DNA of 64,000 bases, taken from the NCBI GenBank assembly GCA_964019055.1, contig OZ025210.1, positions 11,375,158 through 11,439,157 on the forward strand. The letters run 5' to 3'. Positions within the stretch are counted from its first letter, which is position 1. The number at the start of each line of letters is the position of its first letter. The translations under genes and the position numbers were made by a program. Positions 1 through 12,229 of this stretch are shown here, piece after piece. The notes beneath the pieces were generated by a model, which was not told the DNA's origin, searched no databases, and saw only the letters and a list, made by a program, of their open reading frames with translations. This stretch comes from Anthopleura xanthogrammica. Taxonomy: Eukaryota; Cnidaria; Anthozoa; Actiniaria; Actiniidae.

Positions 1-1093
1 AACCAGAGCTCTACTGCTGTTGTAGGCGTTATCTTAGTTGAACTGAACGAAATATTTTTCAATGGTGTATTTTTTAATTTGTATTTTTATATCAGCCAAC
101 ATGTTAAAATTCTCTTGGGAATGACTCCAGAACACCTGTAACCAATAACCTACTAAAATGACGTAGACGTCATCTGTGACATTTTGAGTGGTCGGAAAAT
201 TTGAAGGAGAAACTTTCTATACTTAATGTAAGTGTTTGAGAGTCTCCAATATTTAGTTCGAGCCCCGCTGGGCTCGGTGTTGTATGTGAGTAGAGTTGTT
301 CGTTGGTTCTCATGTGCTTCGAGGGTTTTTCCGGGTTCTCCGGTTTTTCCTCCCTCCTCAAAAATCAACTTCTAAATTCCAATTGGAATGCAGTGGAGGA
401 AGAGCCACTCGTTGGATTCCACTGTTAATTCTCATATATTTATTTTATTTATTTATTTATTGTTTATATGCTCTAGAATGTGATAGATTTTCTAAATATA
501 TATATATATATGCTCAACGAGTGCCACGTAGGGTCTTTCGATGTACCTAGTTTTAGCCCGAGGTAAGTAGAAATAATTGGATTTACATTAGCGTTGCCTC
601 AGAGTAAATCTGTATTGACAGCTACAAAAGATAATTTCGCTATCACGAGAACTTAGTTGCTGATTAAAAAAGACTTATATAAGTCAGCTCAGTGTTTTTT
701 TTTTCGGTGTTGAAGAAACTATTCCCTCCAGACGTGATTAATCAATGTGTTGATTCAAAAGGAAGGATAGTGATCAACGTATGAATAAAGAAATAAATCA
801 ATTAATGTTGAAAGCAGCTTGTAGGTGGGAGGGAAAGTTTGAAGAATTTTTCATAAGAAACGAAAAAAAACAAGGAAATTAAATCAATTGAAAATATTTA
901 TGTGTTTTCTTCAAATAGAATTAAAATAAGTCTCGATTTCTCTTTTTATCCATTATATAAATTGAATAATGAATGACATAAAGAATTCTAGGCATTTTAG
1001 TATTCCATATTCGTGTGACTGTTGAAAAACTCGCTCTCGCTCTCTCGCTCACTCTCTCACCCTATTTTTTTGTTTTGTTTTGTATACCACGAG
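1..1093. other. Non-coding stretch
   Basis: No reading frame here has protein-like composition. There is a short TA run near 497-511 and general AT-rich DNA. I see no gene. Confidence 0.5.
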
Positions 1094-1670
<577 letters not shown>

Positions 1671-2113
1671 GCATTACATATTTCCTATTTATCACCTTAT
1701 CACAAAAATAAAAAAAACGAAAAAAATATTCCTTTGATACCGATATTGTTTTATTCATTCATATAGTGCTATATTTCTATTGATTCTCATATTTACATTG
1801 ATTCTTCATTGATCACGATTACTCCTCGACACTTCCATGTCGTTCAAATCAATAAAAATCAAACAGTTTTGAGTCCAGCTATGGTTTCATTGTAATATGA
1901 CAATATTGCTTGCTGATGGTCCAGAATGGCGTCGCTCACTGCACTAAGATTCTAACATTGACACTACTAGTTATATTTCAATCGATGAGAAAGCTTTTTA
2001 GTACAATTATCTTCACTTTGCGCAAACATTTCACTCTCAAAAGTAATTAGATCATATCGACATTATAGTTCTTCATTCCGGTTTACCGAATGAACAAGCA
2101 CGCGATGTATTGT
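1671..2113. other. Non-coding, downstream of the 2114-2581 gene
   Basis: AT-rich sequence without a supported frame; it is the 3' flank of the minus-strand gene that follows. Nothing else is seen. Confidence 0.45.
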
Positions 2114-2581
2114 TCAATTTATATTATAGACATGGTTGTCACTGGATCCAGAGAGAACAGCACGGCCGCTCACTGTCAATGCAGACTCCTGTTCGTGAAT
2201 AGAACTTAAACTGTCCTTGAAAATATCTTTATAACCTTGAGAAATCTTTCCTGTATTCTTGTTTTGTCTTGGTTGTGTTATTGGTAAGCTGTCGGCTCGA
2301 TCGCAGCATAAATGCCTCATCACAATAGCAAAAAGAACGAGTCCAACCAGACAACCTACGATTATGACAGCACTGACAATCACTGCTCTTTCAGAGTCTT
2401 TTTCACTTGCTTTTTTAAGCGCTGTAGTCGACGACAAAGACGTTGAAAAATAACTAGTAGGTCCCGTAGTAGATGAACTCAAATTTCCAACTTCCATTGT
2501 CTGGTTTGCGTTTGTTTTTAAGATGATAAAAGTTATTATATTGAGACAAAAAAGTTGAATTCCTGTGTGGAAAAGCATCAT
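2114..2581 (-). CDS. Small single-pass (type I) membrane protein, unknown family
   Basis: Encodes 155 residues in one exon. The open frame extends upstream to a GTG at 2641, but the first ATG codons are at 2581 and 2578, and starting there gives a good signal peptide (residues 1 to about 26, hydrophobic core LFCLNIITFIIL). A short Ser/Thr-rich outer segment (27-65) follows, with glycosylation sequons at N26 and N33. One membrane helix spans about 66-88 (AVIVSAVIIVGCLVG) and ends in the juxtamembrane cysteines LCC. The tail of about 65 residues is polar and ends VYNIN. I do not recognise the family. Three other genes in the window (6467, 51034, 55078) share this plan but not obvious sequence. 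It could be a surface or adhesion-type accessory protein, but no function can be assigned. Confidence 0.6.
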   Translation of the reverse strand: MMLFHTGIQLFCLNIITFIILKTNANQTMEVGNLSSSTTGPTSYFSTSLSSTTALKKASEKDSERAVIVSAVIIVGCLVGLVLFAIVMRHLCCDRADSLPITQPRQNKNTGKISQGYKDIFKDSLSSIHEQESALTVSGRAVLSGSSDNHVYNIN

Positions 2582-3339
2582 TCTCGGAACTTGGACTTTC
2601 GAGCTAGGCTGAGAGAAGGTTCCAGAAACTACAGTTATCACCCCGAAAGGCTAACTAAAGCTCTTTTCCACGAGTTCCTGAATCCAAAAAGTGCCTAAAA
2701 CGCGTCATTTGAGTGAACGTTCGATGTCGATAACAATGTATCCATTTTTTCAGGGCTTGAAAATCCGTGAGTTTTTTAATCACAATCGTCGCACAAATCT
2801 CTTCCGCTTTGCTCGAATTTGATATTGTTTTTCACGTTGTTGTGAATTCAGGCCTCAGTGATGCGCATGCTGTGAGGAGAATAGCCAACAGTGATAACAC
2901 AAACGTCTGCCGTGATTTGTCTTTTAAAGCCACGCGAATACGTAATTTGGCCAACCTAGTGGGCACAAGCGAGCATTATCAAAATTACTTCTTCAAGCCG
3001 TGAGTTAATGCATGAGTTAGAAGCACTCGAAAAAGTGAGTGTACAAAGAGGATGAATTCGTATTTGTCCAGACATATCATTAATACAAATCATTTATCAA
3101 TTTTCAGCGCATGGGTTTGTTATTTGGGCTCCAACAACATGTTTTTATCGATGAGTCAAGAAAACATCGTTATTGCCTGGCCTTCTATTGATTTGATTTT
3201 AATTACTTTTAGAAGAATTCAAAACAGCTTTTCAGGGAGAAAAATATCTTAAGTTGTTATTTAAAAGCTCGTCTTCAGTGGCGCCATTGTTTTAATACGC
3301 CTTTTTAGATTTAGTTGAGGTTGTTGTGGGGACTGCCAG
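2582..3339. other. Non-coding, upstream of the 2114-2581 gene
   Basis: Holds the presumed promoter side of the minus-strand gene. Short frames here (for example 2767-3003 and 3052-3252) have no recognisable domain or ATG context. No gene called. Confidence 0.4.
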
Positions 3340-4080
3340 TTGGTTCACGCTTTTCTTCCTTTTTTTCTTCCTTTCTTTCTTTCTTCTTTTCTTTCTTTCT
3401 TCTTTTCTTTCTTTCTTCTTTTCTTTCTTTCTTTCTTTTTTTAAATTTTTTATTTCTTTCTTTCATTAATTCTTTCATTCTTTCGTTCTTTCTTTTATTC
3501 CTTCTTTCTTTCATCCTTTCTTTCTTTCATTCTTTTGTTCATTCTTTCTTTCTTTCATTCTTTCATTCTTTCATTCTTTCATTCTTTCATTCTTTCATTC
3601 TTTCATTCTTTCATTCTTTCATTCTTTCATTCTTTCATTCTTTCATTCTTTCATTCTTTTATTCCTTCTTTCTTTCATCCTTTCTTTCTTTCATTCTTTT
3701 GTTCATTCTTTCTTTCTTTCATTCTTTCATTCTTTCATTCTTTCATTCTTTCATTCTTTCATTCTTTCATTCTTTCATTCTTTCATTCTTTCATTCTTTC
3801 ATTCTTTCATTCTTTCATTCTTTCATTCTTTCATTCTTTCATTCTTTCATTCTTTCATTCTTTCATTTCATTCTTTCATTCTTTCTTTTTTTCTTTTATT
3901 CTTTCTTTCTTCTTTTTTTCTTTTATTCTTTCTTTCTTTCATTTTTTCTTTCATTCTTTCATTCTTTCTTTTTTTCTTTTATTCTTTCTTTCTTTCTTTT
4001 TTTCTTTTATTCTTTCTTTCTTTCTTTTTTCTTTCTTTCTTTTTTTCTTTTATCCTTTTTTTTTTATCTATACTTTTTTA
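3340..4080. repeat. Pyrimidine microsatellite, mainly (TTCTTTCA)n with higher-order duplication
   Basis: About 740 bases almost wholly of T and C. The core is an octamer TTCTTTCA array at about 3550-3655 and 3720-3870. A segment with TTTTATTCCTTCTTTCTTTC and TTTTGTTCATTC occurs before each array (about 3490-3550 and 3655-3720), so the block was itself duplicated. Decayed CTTT/TTTTTC runs fill the ends. The long Phe/Leu/Ser-rich frames over it are artefacts. Confidence 0.9.
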
Positions 4081-5216
4081 TCATTTGTTTTTTTTTATCA
4101 CTTCCCTTTCTTTGTTTCCTTACCTTCTTTCTCCATTCTCATTTTGTAAGTCCCTTAATTTTAGGTTCAAAATCAATGTGTTTCATTTACTTATTCCCTA
4201 TACTACAAAAAAATATCATCACAATCCTACAAAACCCTTCCAGCTCTAATCCCTACCTCAAACCCTTCAGAGAATTTCTACTTTCAATCTGTTCACATAA
4301 TCAATGATATTGAATCTGATACTGAATCTGACGTACACATTTTAACAGCCAATATATCACCTTCTGTGTATACAAAAGATATACCGCTACTTTATCAAGT
4401 CGAGAAATAACTCTTTTAGGCTATATTTATTCCTTAGAATCTCACCGTTATCTTGAAAATAAAACCGAAGGGAAAAAAATGCCAAACAGGTTGAGATAGT
4501 GAAAGTGTCTGATAATTCAAGAAAATCAGGGAAAACACTGCTTATAGCAAACTAGAACACAGAGGAAGGAATAAATTGTGTGGAAGTTTATTGTGGCCAG
4601 AAAAGATGCTTTTTGTTGACGTAATGATTAATGGAAAATTCTTTTGATTCAATAGAAGTATCAATAGATGTTTTTGTTTAATTTTACGTTTAACTCTCTT
4701 AAGATACTTGCAGAAGATCGAAAGAGAAATTAAATAGAGGAAAAAAGCAAGCAAAGTGAAGTGTAAAAAAGAGAAATGTTAAGGAAAAAAAGGTAAAACA
4801 GAAAGAAAAAATATGAAAATGAATGGAAAACGAAAACATATAATGGAATACAAAAGTAAAAAACAAAAGAGTAAAAAAGGGAAATTTCATTCATTAAGAA
4901 TTCAACGCACCAATTCAGCTATAATTACTTTCAATAAAATTCCATAAGATAAGCTCACCACTCAATCACAATAACATGTGACGTAACAAATTTTGGATTT
5001 TTGAATACCACATGCAAAGATACATGGGTATTTCTATTAATGCTGATGTGTTTTTTAATGAACTAGACGGCTTCTCTGCATGCTTTGGTGAATGGACCGG
5101 ACAAACATCAATTAAGTACATTATAATATTTCTTTTAAATCATATGATTCTATTTTCGAGTCTTCTGTTGCCCAGGGTTAGCCTCAAATTTGTGTAGAAT
5201 ATTCATGTGTTCCAGT
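4081..5216. other. Non-coding, AT-rich
   Basis: No gene is supported. A purine-rich stretch (AAAAAG-type, about 4735-4885) is a decayed low-complexity tract. The rest is unique AT-rich DNA. Confidence 0.45.
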
Positions 5217-5719
5217 GAAGGTCCGTGGAATTTCAAAGTGTTTGTATTGTTGAAGTTGTGTATTCTCTATTCTACCGTTGGTATTTTTAATATTCCGATG
5301 CGTTGATGTGGAAAACCCTGAGTAAATGAGTCTTTAATGAATTGAAAGGAACACAGTGGTATTTTATGAATTAAAAAATGGCCTAGTTTTGATTTCAACT
5401 TTATACTAGACTCTTGTCAGGTAGATAAACGCACGCCTTTGTTTTTTTTTCTTTTTCATATAAAAATCGTCTTCTCTGCATTGGTCGACCAATTCAACAA
5501 AATGTCAAAACAAAAGCGTCTCTTATCGCATTTATGTTGAAACCCTTGATATCACATCACGATTCATAGCCAAGACATGACTGTTGCCATTCATATTTAT
5601 ACTTCATTAACAATAAGAATAAAATAGTTTATTATTTTCTTGGATTCAAAACTTAACTGGTCACGCTCCACGAATCACCAAAATATTACTACCTTGCATA
5701 CTTTTATCCACGGACCTTC
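5217..5719. mobile_element. Possible short DNA transposon with 13-bp inverted ends
   Basis: GAAGGTCCGTGGA at 5217-5229 is matched exactly in inverted orientation by TCCACGGACCTTC at 5707-5719. The interior (about 475 bases) has no coding frame, as expected of a non-autonomous element. No target duplication is obvious and there is no second copy here, so this is tentative. Confidence 0.35.
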
Positions 5720-6466
5720 GTCTCTAAGAAAAAAAGTTGTGCACAAAAATATGCAAAGGCACTAAGAATCGATTAGCATTAGACAAGTTCTAATGGCTAA
5801 ATATTTCCGGAATTTTTAGTTCAAAATCGAAGAAATATTATAGTCGAAAAATCGTAAAATTCATTGAATTGAAAATTCAAGATTACATTGTCATCATGGA
5901 ATGTTTTTCCTCGCTATTCGATTGGTTAGAATGGAAGCCATTTAACAGCCACAGTACGCTACACTTCGCAAAGATACAGAATCAATGGAAAGTTGAAAAA
6001 ATATCCTTGTTTTGAGAAAATCCCCCAGTATTAGTCGATGTTATCAAGTAAAACTAATCGCCATTTCACATACAATTTCGACTCTTATTAATTATCAATC
6101 TCCACTGTCTGTTTTCCATACATCTGCTTTGAAAAACAACAAAGAATTTTTGCCCTAAACAATGAAAAGTACGACACACAAAACCATGTCTTTCTTAGCT
6201 CACAAACAAGGTTATTTATTTAATTTTATTTGTGGACTACCTGAAAGAATACAAAAGAGAATTGATAAATTATTTTCTTGCGAACGTGTTGTTTCTGTCG
6301 AAAAAAAAACCGCGCTGGAAAAGATGTAGAGTGATAATGCGTATGAATGGTTTTTATAAGTTCTACCCGACATTTGTATGGACAGCAATGTGACCACATT
6401 TTAACCATTGATACAACAACTTTCGTGTTTTTCATCATCGCACCTCGTAGCCTTTAAGCAAGAAAA
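5720..6466. other. Non-coding, upstream of the 6467-6817 gene
   Basis: No supported frame. Minus-strand frames at 6212-6438 overlap the 5' flank of the next gene and lack any family features. Confidence 0.4.
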
Positions 6467-6817
6467 ATGCTAAACTTTAAACTATCTGAAATCATTTCGC
6501 TCTTCGTTTTGGTTTTAATGTTGTTGTTTGACAACACACTTGCTCGTGGTGGACGTAAAGGAGGGGCAAGATCATCACGACCACGAGCTCGTATGAAGAA
6601 GAAAATCTGCTGTGGAGGCTTGGCAGGTTTCGACAGCTCTCGAAAGAGTCTCCCCGATTGGATGATCGCCATTTTGGTATTTCTCGTAGTGATTGCTCTG
6701 TATATGATGTATGCTTTGATGCGATGGATTTATGTCAAGAGGCTACAAGGAAGACTCTTTAGATATCGAGAAGGGATAGATCGAAGTGAAACTAGCGATG
6801 TTGCTTCACATGTATGA
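6467..6817 (+). CDS. Small single-pass membrane protein with basic N-terminal segment
   Basis: Encodes 116 residues from a true ATG in one exon. Residues 1-26 form a signal peptide (core IISLFVLVLMLLF, likely cleaved after NTLA). The next 35 residues are strongly basic and glycine-rich (RGGRKGGARSSRPRARMKKK) with a CC pair. A membrane helix spans about 65-86 (MIAILVFLVVIALYMMYAL), followed by a basic border (KRLQGRLFRYR) and a short acidic end. Organisation matches the genes at 2114, 51034 and 55078, except that the outer segment is basic rather than Ser/Thr-rich. No known family is recognised. The composition and clean signal/anchor pattern argue that it is real. Confidence 0.55.
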   Translation: MLNFKLSEIISLFVLVLMLLFDNTLARGGRKGGARSSRPRARMKKKICCGGLAGFDSSRKSLPDWMIAILVFLVVIALYMMYALMRWIYVKRLQGRLFRYREGIDRSETSDVASHV

Positions 6818-8155
6818 GTTCTACACTGGATGGAATACACTCGAAAATAAGCACTGTTCGACCCCATTATTTAATTCTCTCTCTTCCTGTCAGACAACAG
6901 GGTGTCTTGAAGAAATATTAAGATTTCTTTTGTGAATCTTATCTATCAGCGAACAGAGTGATCAATATAATGAGGTAAGACCAAGTCAGCGAAGAATTAA
7001 TGAATCATTAACAGCGAAAATGGAGTAAAAAATGCTAGAATTGACAAAAATTGGTTTAGAGTCAGACTCATCGTGTGCTGCTATAAAAGTTATCGCCTGT
7101 AGGAAAAACAATTGCTGTGAAAGGATTCCGAAGTGTTTCAACGAATATACCAGATAATATAATCCATCGATAATTTGCTTTGTGCAACTCAACATTTCGC
7201 CATGAACATCCACTACGTATGTATAGGCCAACAGCTAAAGAAATATCTTTTCCGATTTATATCCCGAGATAGATTAATTTGGGCGTAGTGTTTTAATATT
7301 TCGAAACACGTGTCATTTTTCCCCCGTCGAGTAACATTTAAGAATATTTGAAGCTTTGCATCATCACGTGATGGCTAGCCATGACAGGAGGCTGGAACAA
7401 TAGAGTATTTTTCCCCTGGGAAATTGCATGAACACGCGTGAAAAACGTCTCCGCATGCTCTAATTATAAGTCCGCATGCAAATTAGTTAAAAGCATCTTC
7501 GTGCTATTGTAAAAATATGCAATTTTGACTTTCACGCTTGCATGAAGAATAGTCTTTACAAAATGCCAAAACTTAAAGTCAGTTCTTGAAACTTAAGGCT
7601 AATTCTTTCATATTGTCTTTATTAACACATTATCTTGGTCTCACAAAAGTATACCCACGAAATGTTTTGTATACTTGGAGAAAACAAGCATTTATTTTTT
7701 CACTATAACTCTTCTAAATTCTTGGAAAGCGTGCTGAAAGGTACGCATGCGCAAAGGTTTTTCTCTAGTGTCTATATAATGATTTTTGTTATATTGTTCA
7801 CAACTGAGCTGTTCATTCACAGTGAAGAAAAATACGTCTCGGCACTGAAGCAGTACAGTAACGTTGCGGGATTGACGACATCCATTTAACCAATCATGGG
7901 GCGTACCATAACTATCCTATCAAATTGCTTGGTTATACTGCCACACTCTGTAACTACATCACAGTAGCCAATGCGCATGAGCACGAATTTATAGCACAGA
8001 GCATGATGGGAAAGCGAGTCCTTACGATTTCTAAAAAATTATCTGACAGTTTTTTCTTCGGCATTTTCTTATGATCAGAAATGAAAGTATTTGAACAGAT
8101 CATTTTAGCAGGACTTTATTTCCCAGAGTGCTTTATTAGCTTTGATAAACATTGC
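6818..8155. other. Non-coding stretch
   Basis: Short frames at 6986-7231 (-) and 7635-7889 (+) show no domain, signal peptide or conservation within the window. I see no gene or clear repeat. Confidence 0.4.
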
Positions 8156-8317
8156 ATATAGACATCTTTACCTTCGTATGCAAATTGCCTATTTAAGACC
8201 ACATCACATTCGCTTGGAAAATGTTATTTTATTAAAATATTTACCCACGAAAGTATCAATTAATTCAATTAATGGAATGAAATGGGCGAAACAAACAACG
8301 AAGCTGAAGAGGCCTAT
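8156..8317. mobile_element. MITE, ATAGAC family, copy 1
   Basis: Begins TATAGACATCTTTACCTTCG and ends near CGAAGCTGAAGAGGCCTAT, with imperfect inverted termini. It aligns along its length with 56925-57091, sharing TCGTATGCAAATTGCC near the left end and ACAAACAACGAAGCTGAA near the right. Confidence 0.65.
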
Positions 8318-8680
8318 GGATTCTAACTTTGGCAAATAGGATATTTTTTTCTAAATAGAAGGATAAACAATAGTGCATAGATATATATCATTCAATGGGT
8401 TTTATCATATGTATATTGTTTTAAAATAACATGGTTAATAAATAAGCTAAAAATAAAAAATATGCCTCGAAAATTCTTGTGAATGAATTTGCACATGCAC
8501 ATACTATGAAATGGATTCGGTCCCACAGTCATAAGCTGCATAATTCCATGATTTGTCCTTAAACATAATAATCCAACGATGCATCAATGCTGATATTAGA
8601 TATATTTTCTCGAAGAAAATACATATTCAATTGCTCTGTAAAACTATGACGTCACAGCATGTTTAGATAGGCAAGAATCA

Positions 8681-9207
8681 TTTCATTTTATTTTTTTTAT
8701 TTCATTTCATTTTTTATTTCATTTCTTTTCATTTTATTTAATTTAATTTAATTTTTTCATTTCTTTTCATTTCATTCACATTTCACTCCTCTTCATTTCA
8801 TTTCTTTTCGTTTCATTTCATTTCATTTCATTTCTTTTCATTTCATTTATTTTCATTTCATTTCATTTCTTTTCTTTTCTTTTCATTTCATTTCATTTTT
8901 TTTCATTTCATTCACATTTCATTTCTTTTCATTTCATTTCATTTCTTTTCATTTCTTTTCATTTCATTTCATTTCATTTCTTTTCATTTCTTTTCATTTC
9001 ATTTCATTCCTTTTCATTTCATTCACATTTCATTTCTTTTCATTTCATTTCATTTCATTTCATTTCATTTCATTCAAATTTATTCCTCTTTATTTCATTT
9101 CTTTTCATTTCATTCCTCTTTATTTCATTTCTTTTCATTTCATTTCTTTTCATTTCATTTCTTTTCATTTCTTTTCATTTCATTTCATTTCATTTCAATT
9201 TATTTGT
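8681..9207. repeat. (TTTCA)n pentanucleotide satellite
   Basis: More than 500 bases of TTTCATTTCATTTCTTTTCA units, with interspersed CACATTTCA and CTCTTTATT variants, suggest local block duplications. No coding content. Confidence 0.9.
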
Positions 9208-9455
9208 GTTGTTACTATTTTGTTTCCTCTGACCACCATGATCTTTATATAAGCGTCAAAAAAAAAGTTTGTTTTCATGTGACGTCAAAGTGCTATAGTC
9301 CAATTATTCAGTTTAAACCTCGTTTCAGACAAAATACCGACAAATATCAACGGCAGTTAAAGAAAATAATTTTACAAATTTACATTTCCTACTCAGTACT
9401 TTTTTGTCATCAAAAGGAAATAGCGAATTATTAATGGAACATTTCTACACCTTTG

Positions 9456-9678
9456 CCAATATTCCCCTTCACAGTTCCCTGTGCCATCTTGCAATTGAAA
9501 GGTAGCTATGTCTTCGCATTGAAGCCAGACGAATGGTGACCTTGCAATGATAGAGACCTGTGAATATTTGTCCTAGTGTTAAAAAAAAGGTCTCTATCAT
9601 TACCAGCTCACCGTTTGTCTCGTTTCGAGACCAGGCTACCTGTCAAGATGGCGCAGGAACTGTGAAGGGGAATATTGG
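9456..9678. mobile_element. MITE with about 35-bp terminal inverted repeats
   Basis: The left end CCAATATTCCCCTTCACAG is the reverse complement of the right end CTGTGAAGGGGAATATTGG, and the match continues inward over about 35 bases (CAAGATGGCGCAGGAA at right, TTCCTGTGCCATCTTG at left). The inner part also folds (AGAGACC / GGTCTCT). It has no coding frame. Confidence 0.8.
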
Positions 9679-9898
9679 AGGCTTTTAAGCAACAGCTAGC
9701 GTTAAGTTAACTGTTCAGTTACACATAAAAATGAAAAATAACCAACAATAAAATAGAAAATGTTAAAATGTTTTATTTTGATCATAAGACCCCTACACTC
9801 ATAAGAATATAATTTTTTTAGTATATATCAACAGGGTAATCTCAAAAATGTCATTCTATATACCTTTTTTTTTTTATCTTGCAGCTTGTCTACATTCA

Positions 9899-10072
9899 AT
9901 AGCCCACTTTCGATATTCTGGTTGGGTGATCACGCACAATGCAATTCAAGACGAGGCTCCGGCAAAACAATGGAGTAATCCTAATATATTCTTTGGTTAC
10001 TCCAGAGCCTTGTCTTGAATTGCTTTGTGCAAGGTCATGATCACTCAACCAGAATATCGAAAGTGGGCTATT
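9899..10072. mobile_element. MITE, fully palindromic (AATAGCCCAC ends)
   Basis: Left arm AATAGCCCACTTTCGATATT is matched by right arm AATATCGAAAGTGGGCTATT. The arms continue through GTGATCA/TGATCAC and GCAATTCAAGAC/TTGTCTTGAATTGC almost to the centre. A partial related end lies near 27855 (AATAGCCCACTTTAGATAT). Confidence 0.8.
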
Positions 10073-10284
10073 ATAACTGCAAGCTCAGTTATAGAGTATA
10101 GATTTTTACCACTTTAACATCCCTATAATACTTGCGTTTTTGGGGGTTAGTAACGAGTCAAGATCGTTAATATTAACCACGAAGATAAGCAAATGTACTC
10201 AGCATCTGCATGAAAAGTTTTGAATTTTCTGGCCCAAGATACTTACACAAAGCAAAGCATTAAGGGGATGCAAAAGTGGAGAAT

Positions 10285-10930
10285 ATAACAACTAGCTGTA
10301 ACTATAGGTATCGTTCAGCTCGTCTACAAATTGCTTAAAACTGTAAGTTACGTTACACTATGGATTATATAATATCAACTAGCTGTAAGTACTAGCTTCG
10401 TCTACAAATTGCTTACAGTCCAAACGGCTCAAGCGTACCCCTCTAGGCTCCATTAATGATTTCATTATTCGATTATTGAGTTGATTATTCACTCTGAGTT
10501 TTCATTAATAAATCGAAGACTCATTTCACAACTAAAATTCTGAGGAGTGGCCTTTCTGAGGAGTTTTTCTACCTTGGCATGGCAACTGTTGAAGAATCGA
10601 ATCAAAACTGAAGTAGATAACTATTTTCAAGTTTTGGAGTCAGAGTGAATAATGAACTCAATATTCGAATAATGAATTCATTAATGGTTCTAGGGGGTAC
10701 GCTTGAGCCGTTTTGACTGTAAAACTGTAAGTTACGTTCCAATATGAATAACATAATATCAACTACCTGTAATATAAGTACTAGCTTCTACTACAAATTG
10801 GTTATAACTGTAAGATGAGTACAATATGGATTATGTAATAACAATTAGCTACAAGTATAGGTATCATGCAGCTTCATCTACAAATCGATTATAACTTCAA
10901 GCTAGGTAGCATGCAATATGAATTCTTTTT
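10285..10930. repeat. Approx. 90-bp tandem repeat, about four copies, split by a MITE
   Basis: Units begin AACTAGCTGTAA or a variant and contain TCTACAAATTGCTTA, ACTGTAAG and TATGGATTATATAAT. Copies start near 10285, 10375, 10760 and 10850. Copy 2 is interrupted by the inverted-repeat element at 10415-10721. A single further copy in inverted orientation lies at about 49724-49822. Confidence 0.75.
10415..10721. mobile_element. MITE inserted in the 90-bp repeat array
   Basis: The left end ACAGTCCAAACGGCTCAAGC pairs with the right end GCTTGAGCCGTTTTGACTGT, and the next bases (GTACCCCTCTAG / CTAGGGGGTAC) also pair. The interior has a second inverted set around CATTAATGATTTCATTATTC. It lies within one unit of a tandem repeat, so it arrived after that array formed. 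Confidence 0.8.
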
Positions 10931-11119
10931 GCTATAAAAAAATTGCAGTCGGTATACTGAATACTCAACTCTATAATTTTGATCCTTAACACTTACAGTG
11001 CGATTTCAATGTACAAAATAGAAGCTGTGATTTGTTCCTCACGCCAGAAAATTCTCCGAGTTCCTGGCGGAATTTGAAGGCACAACCTTCAGGTGGCTAG
11101 CCGATGCTATCAAATACAA

Positions 11120-11255
11120 ATAGACCCCTTGTAGCACATCGGAATGCAGCTCAATTTGGAGGGCAAAACAAAAAAATTTCAATCTCCTGAGAATTGGAAC
11201 CTATTGTTTTGCCCTCCAAACTGAGCTGCATTCCGATGTGCTACAAGGGGTCTAT
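11120..11255. mobile_element. MITE, ATAGACCCCTTG family, complete copy
   Basis: A 136-base palindrome. ATAGACCCCTTGTAGCACAT at left is mirrored by ATGTGCTACAAGGGGTCTAT at right, and the arms continue through GAATGCAGCTCAATTTGGAG / CTCCAAACTGAGCTGCATTC. Other members: 12899-12990, 45032-45100, 53069-53202, 55946-56080 and 63158-63292. Confidence 0.85.
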
Positions 11256-11524
11256 TGTTACAGAATAAGTAGAAGTCGAAATAATCTTAAGCATCCTACA
11301 AGTTAAGGTAGTACTACTAACAAATTTTGATGTCTCCAATTTTTACTATCCCAACACACGTTAAATTACTTTAAAAAGAAGAAAACTGGCGTCTGCCATT
11401 TCTTAATAGTATTTTTAGTTTGTGAGGTATTCGAGTTTCATGACTATGCTAATTAGGACTTAATGACGTCATTTTTTTTGCTGGTTCGCATAGCATGCCA
11501 ACAAAGCTTGGTTAATTTGCATTC

Positions 11525-11890
11525 TATGGGCTGCAAATATTGATCGAATTTTCGACCATTTTGGGATTTGTGGATTAGTTACGTTGGCGTCAGCCGTCAG
11601 AAAATGTTCACCAAGTGTCACGAAATCTGACTTCTTATGCTATTCCCAGCGGAAAAGAAAAGTAGAAAATAAAACCTACAGAGAGTTTTATCAGGCTTAC
11701 TTAGACCATCGCAATAAAGTTTTGACAGATTCTATTCATTCTTGAATACAATAAGAAATTTTGATTGAAGCCATTCAGGATTTTCAAGACTTTGGCAGGA
11801 TGCCGGCTATTTGGTCACAGGGTTAGCTTAAGGTCTGTATTAGATTACATTTGTAGAACATCAGATTTCAAGATGTCAAATTTCTATTCC
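11525..11890 (-). repeat. Paralogous 3' flank of a lost type A gene
   Basis: This stretch aligns in order with 42850-43290, which lies just downstream of the type A gene at 43478-44479 (-). Shared landmarks are GGGCTGCAAATATT, TTTGTGGATTAG, AATGTTTACCAAG-like sequence, GAGTTTTATC, TTTTGGCAG and TGATTTAAGATGTCAA (here CAGATTTCAAGATGTCAA). Together with the remnant at 12014-12229 it marks an old copy of the type A locus. Confidence 0.6.
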
Positions 11891-12013
11891 TAAAATCGTC
11901 TGAAAATGATAGAAGAGCGCAGTGGTGGCAATTGTCTTAGAGTTTTTCGGGGGGTTGCTTTCTATTGTGCAGTTGCAGTCCTTTGGAAGGGCATCCAACA
12001 ATGATCATTCATA

Positions 12014-12229
12014 TCACTGATTATATACAACCATAGTATTATCAAATCCAAGATTCATCTGACTTGTCTGTATCTGCTGCCATGGTGCAGGTCCCTGTGA
12101 CATCACAACTCTCTGTTGTATTACATTTCCATGTGGCATTACGATTCTCTGTTGTATTGCATTGCTCTGGTACCATTTAGGGGTGAAACTTGCGATTGTT
12201 ATGGCTACGAGAAGGAGAATTTTGGTACC
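12014..12229 (-). pseudogene. C-terminal remnant of a type A TMEM26-like gene
   Basis: A minus-strand open frame of 71 codons has no ATG and an in-frame stop immediately upstream. It encodes a hydrophobic start (KILLLVAITIASF), a Gln/Met-rich tail with the repeated unit IQQRIVM / IQQRVVM, and then QTSQMNLGFDN. This matches the tail of the type A gene at 43478 (NAMQQRSQTNRGFDG). The DNA after it, GTATATAATCAGTGATATGA, matches the sequence around that gene's stop. All upstream membrane segments are missing. It may alternatively be a terminal exon still in use, but the shared flank at 11525-11890 favours a decayed paralogue. Neighbour order (type B gene upstream on the same strand) equals that at 43-47 kb. 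Confidence 0.55.

Noticed and set aside
3315..4307. 330-codon frame on the plus strand
   Set aside because: Almost wholly encoded by the pyrimidine microsatellite; composition is an artefact.
3340..9207. CRISPR-like arrays
   Set aside because: The short repeats are simple-sequence microsatellites without spacers, and the genome is animal, where CRISPR arrays do not occur.
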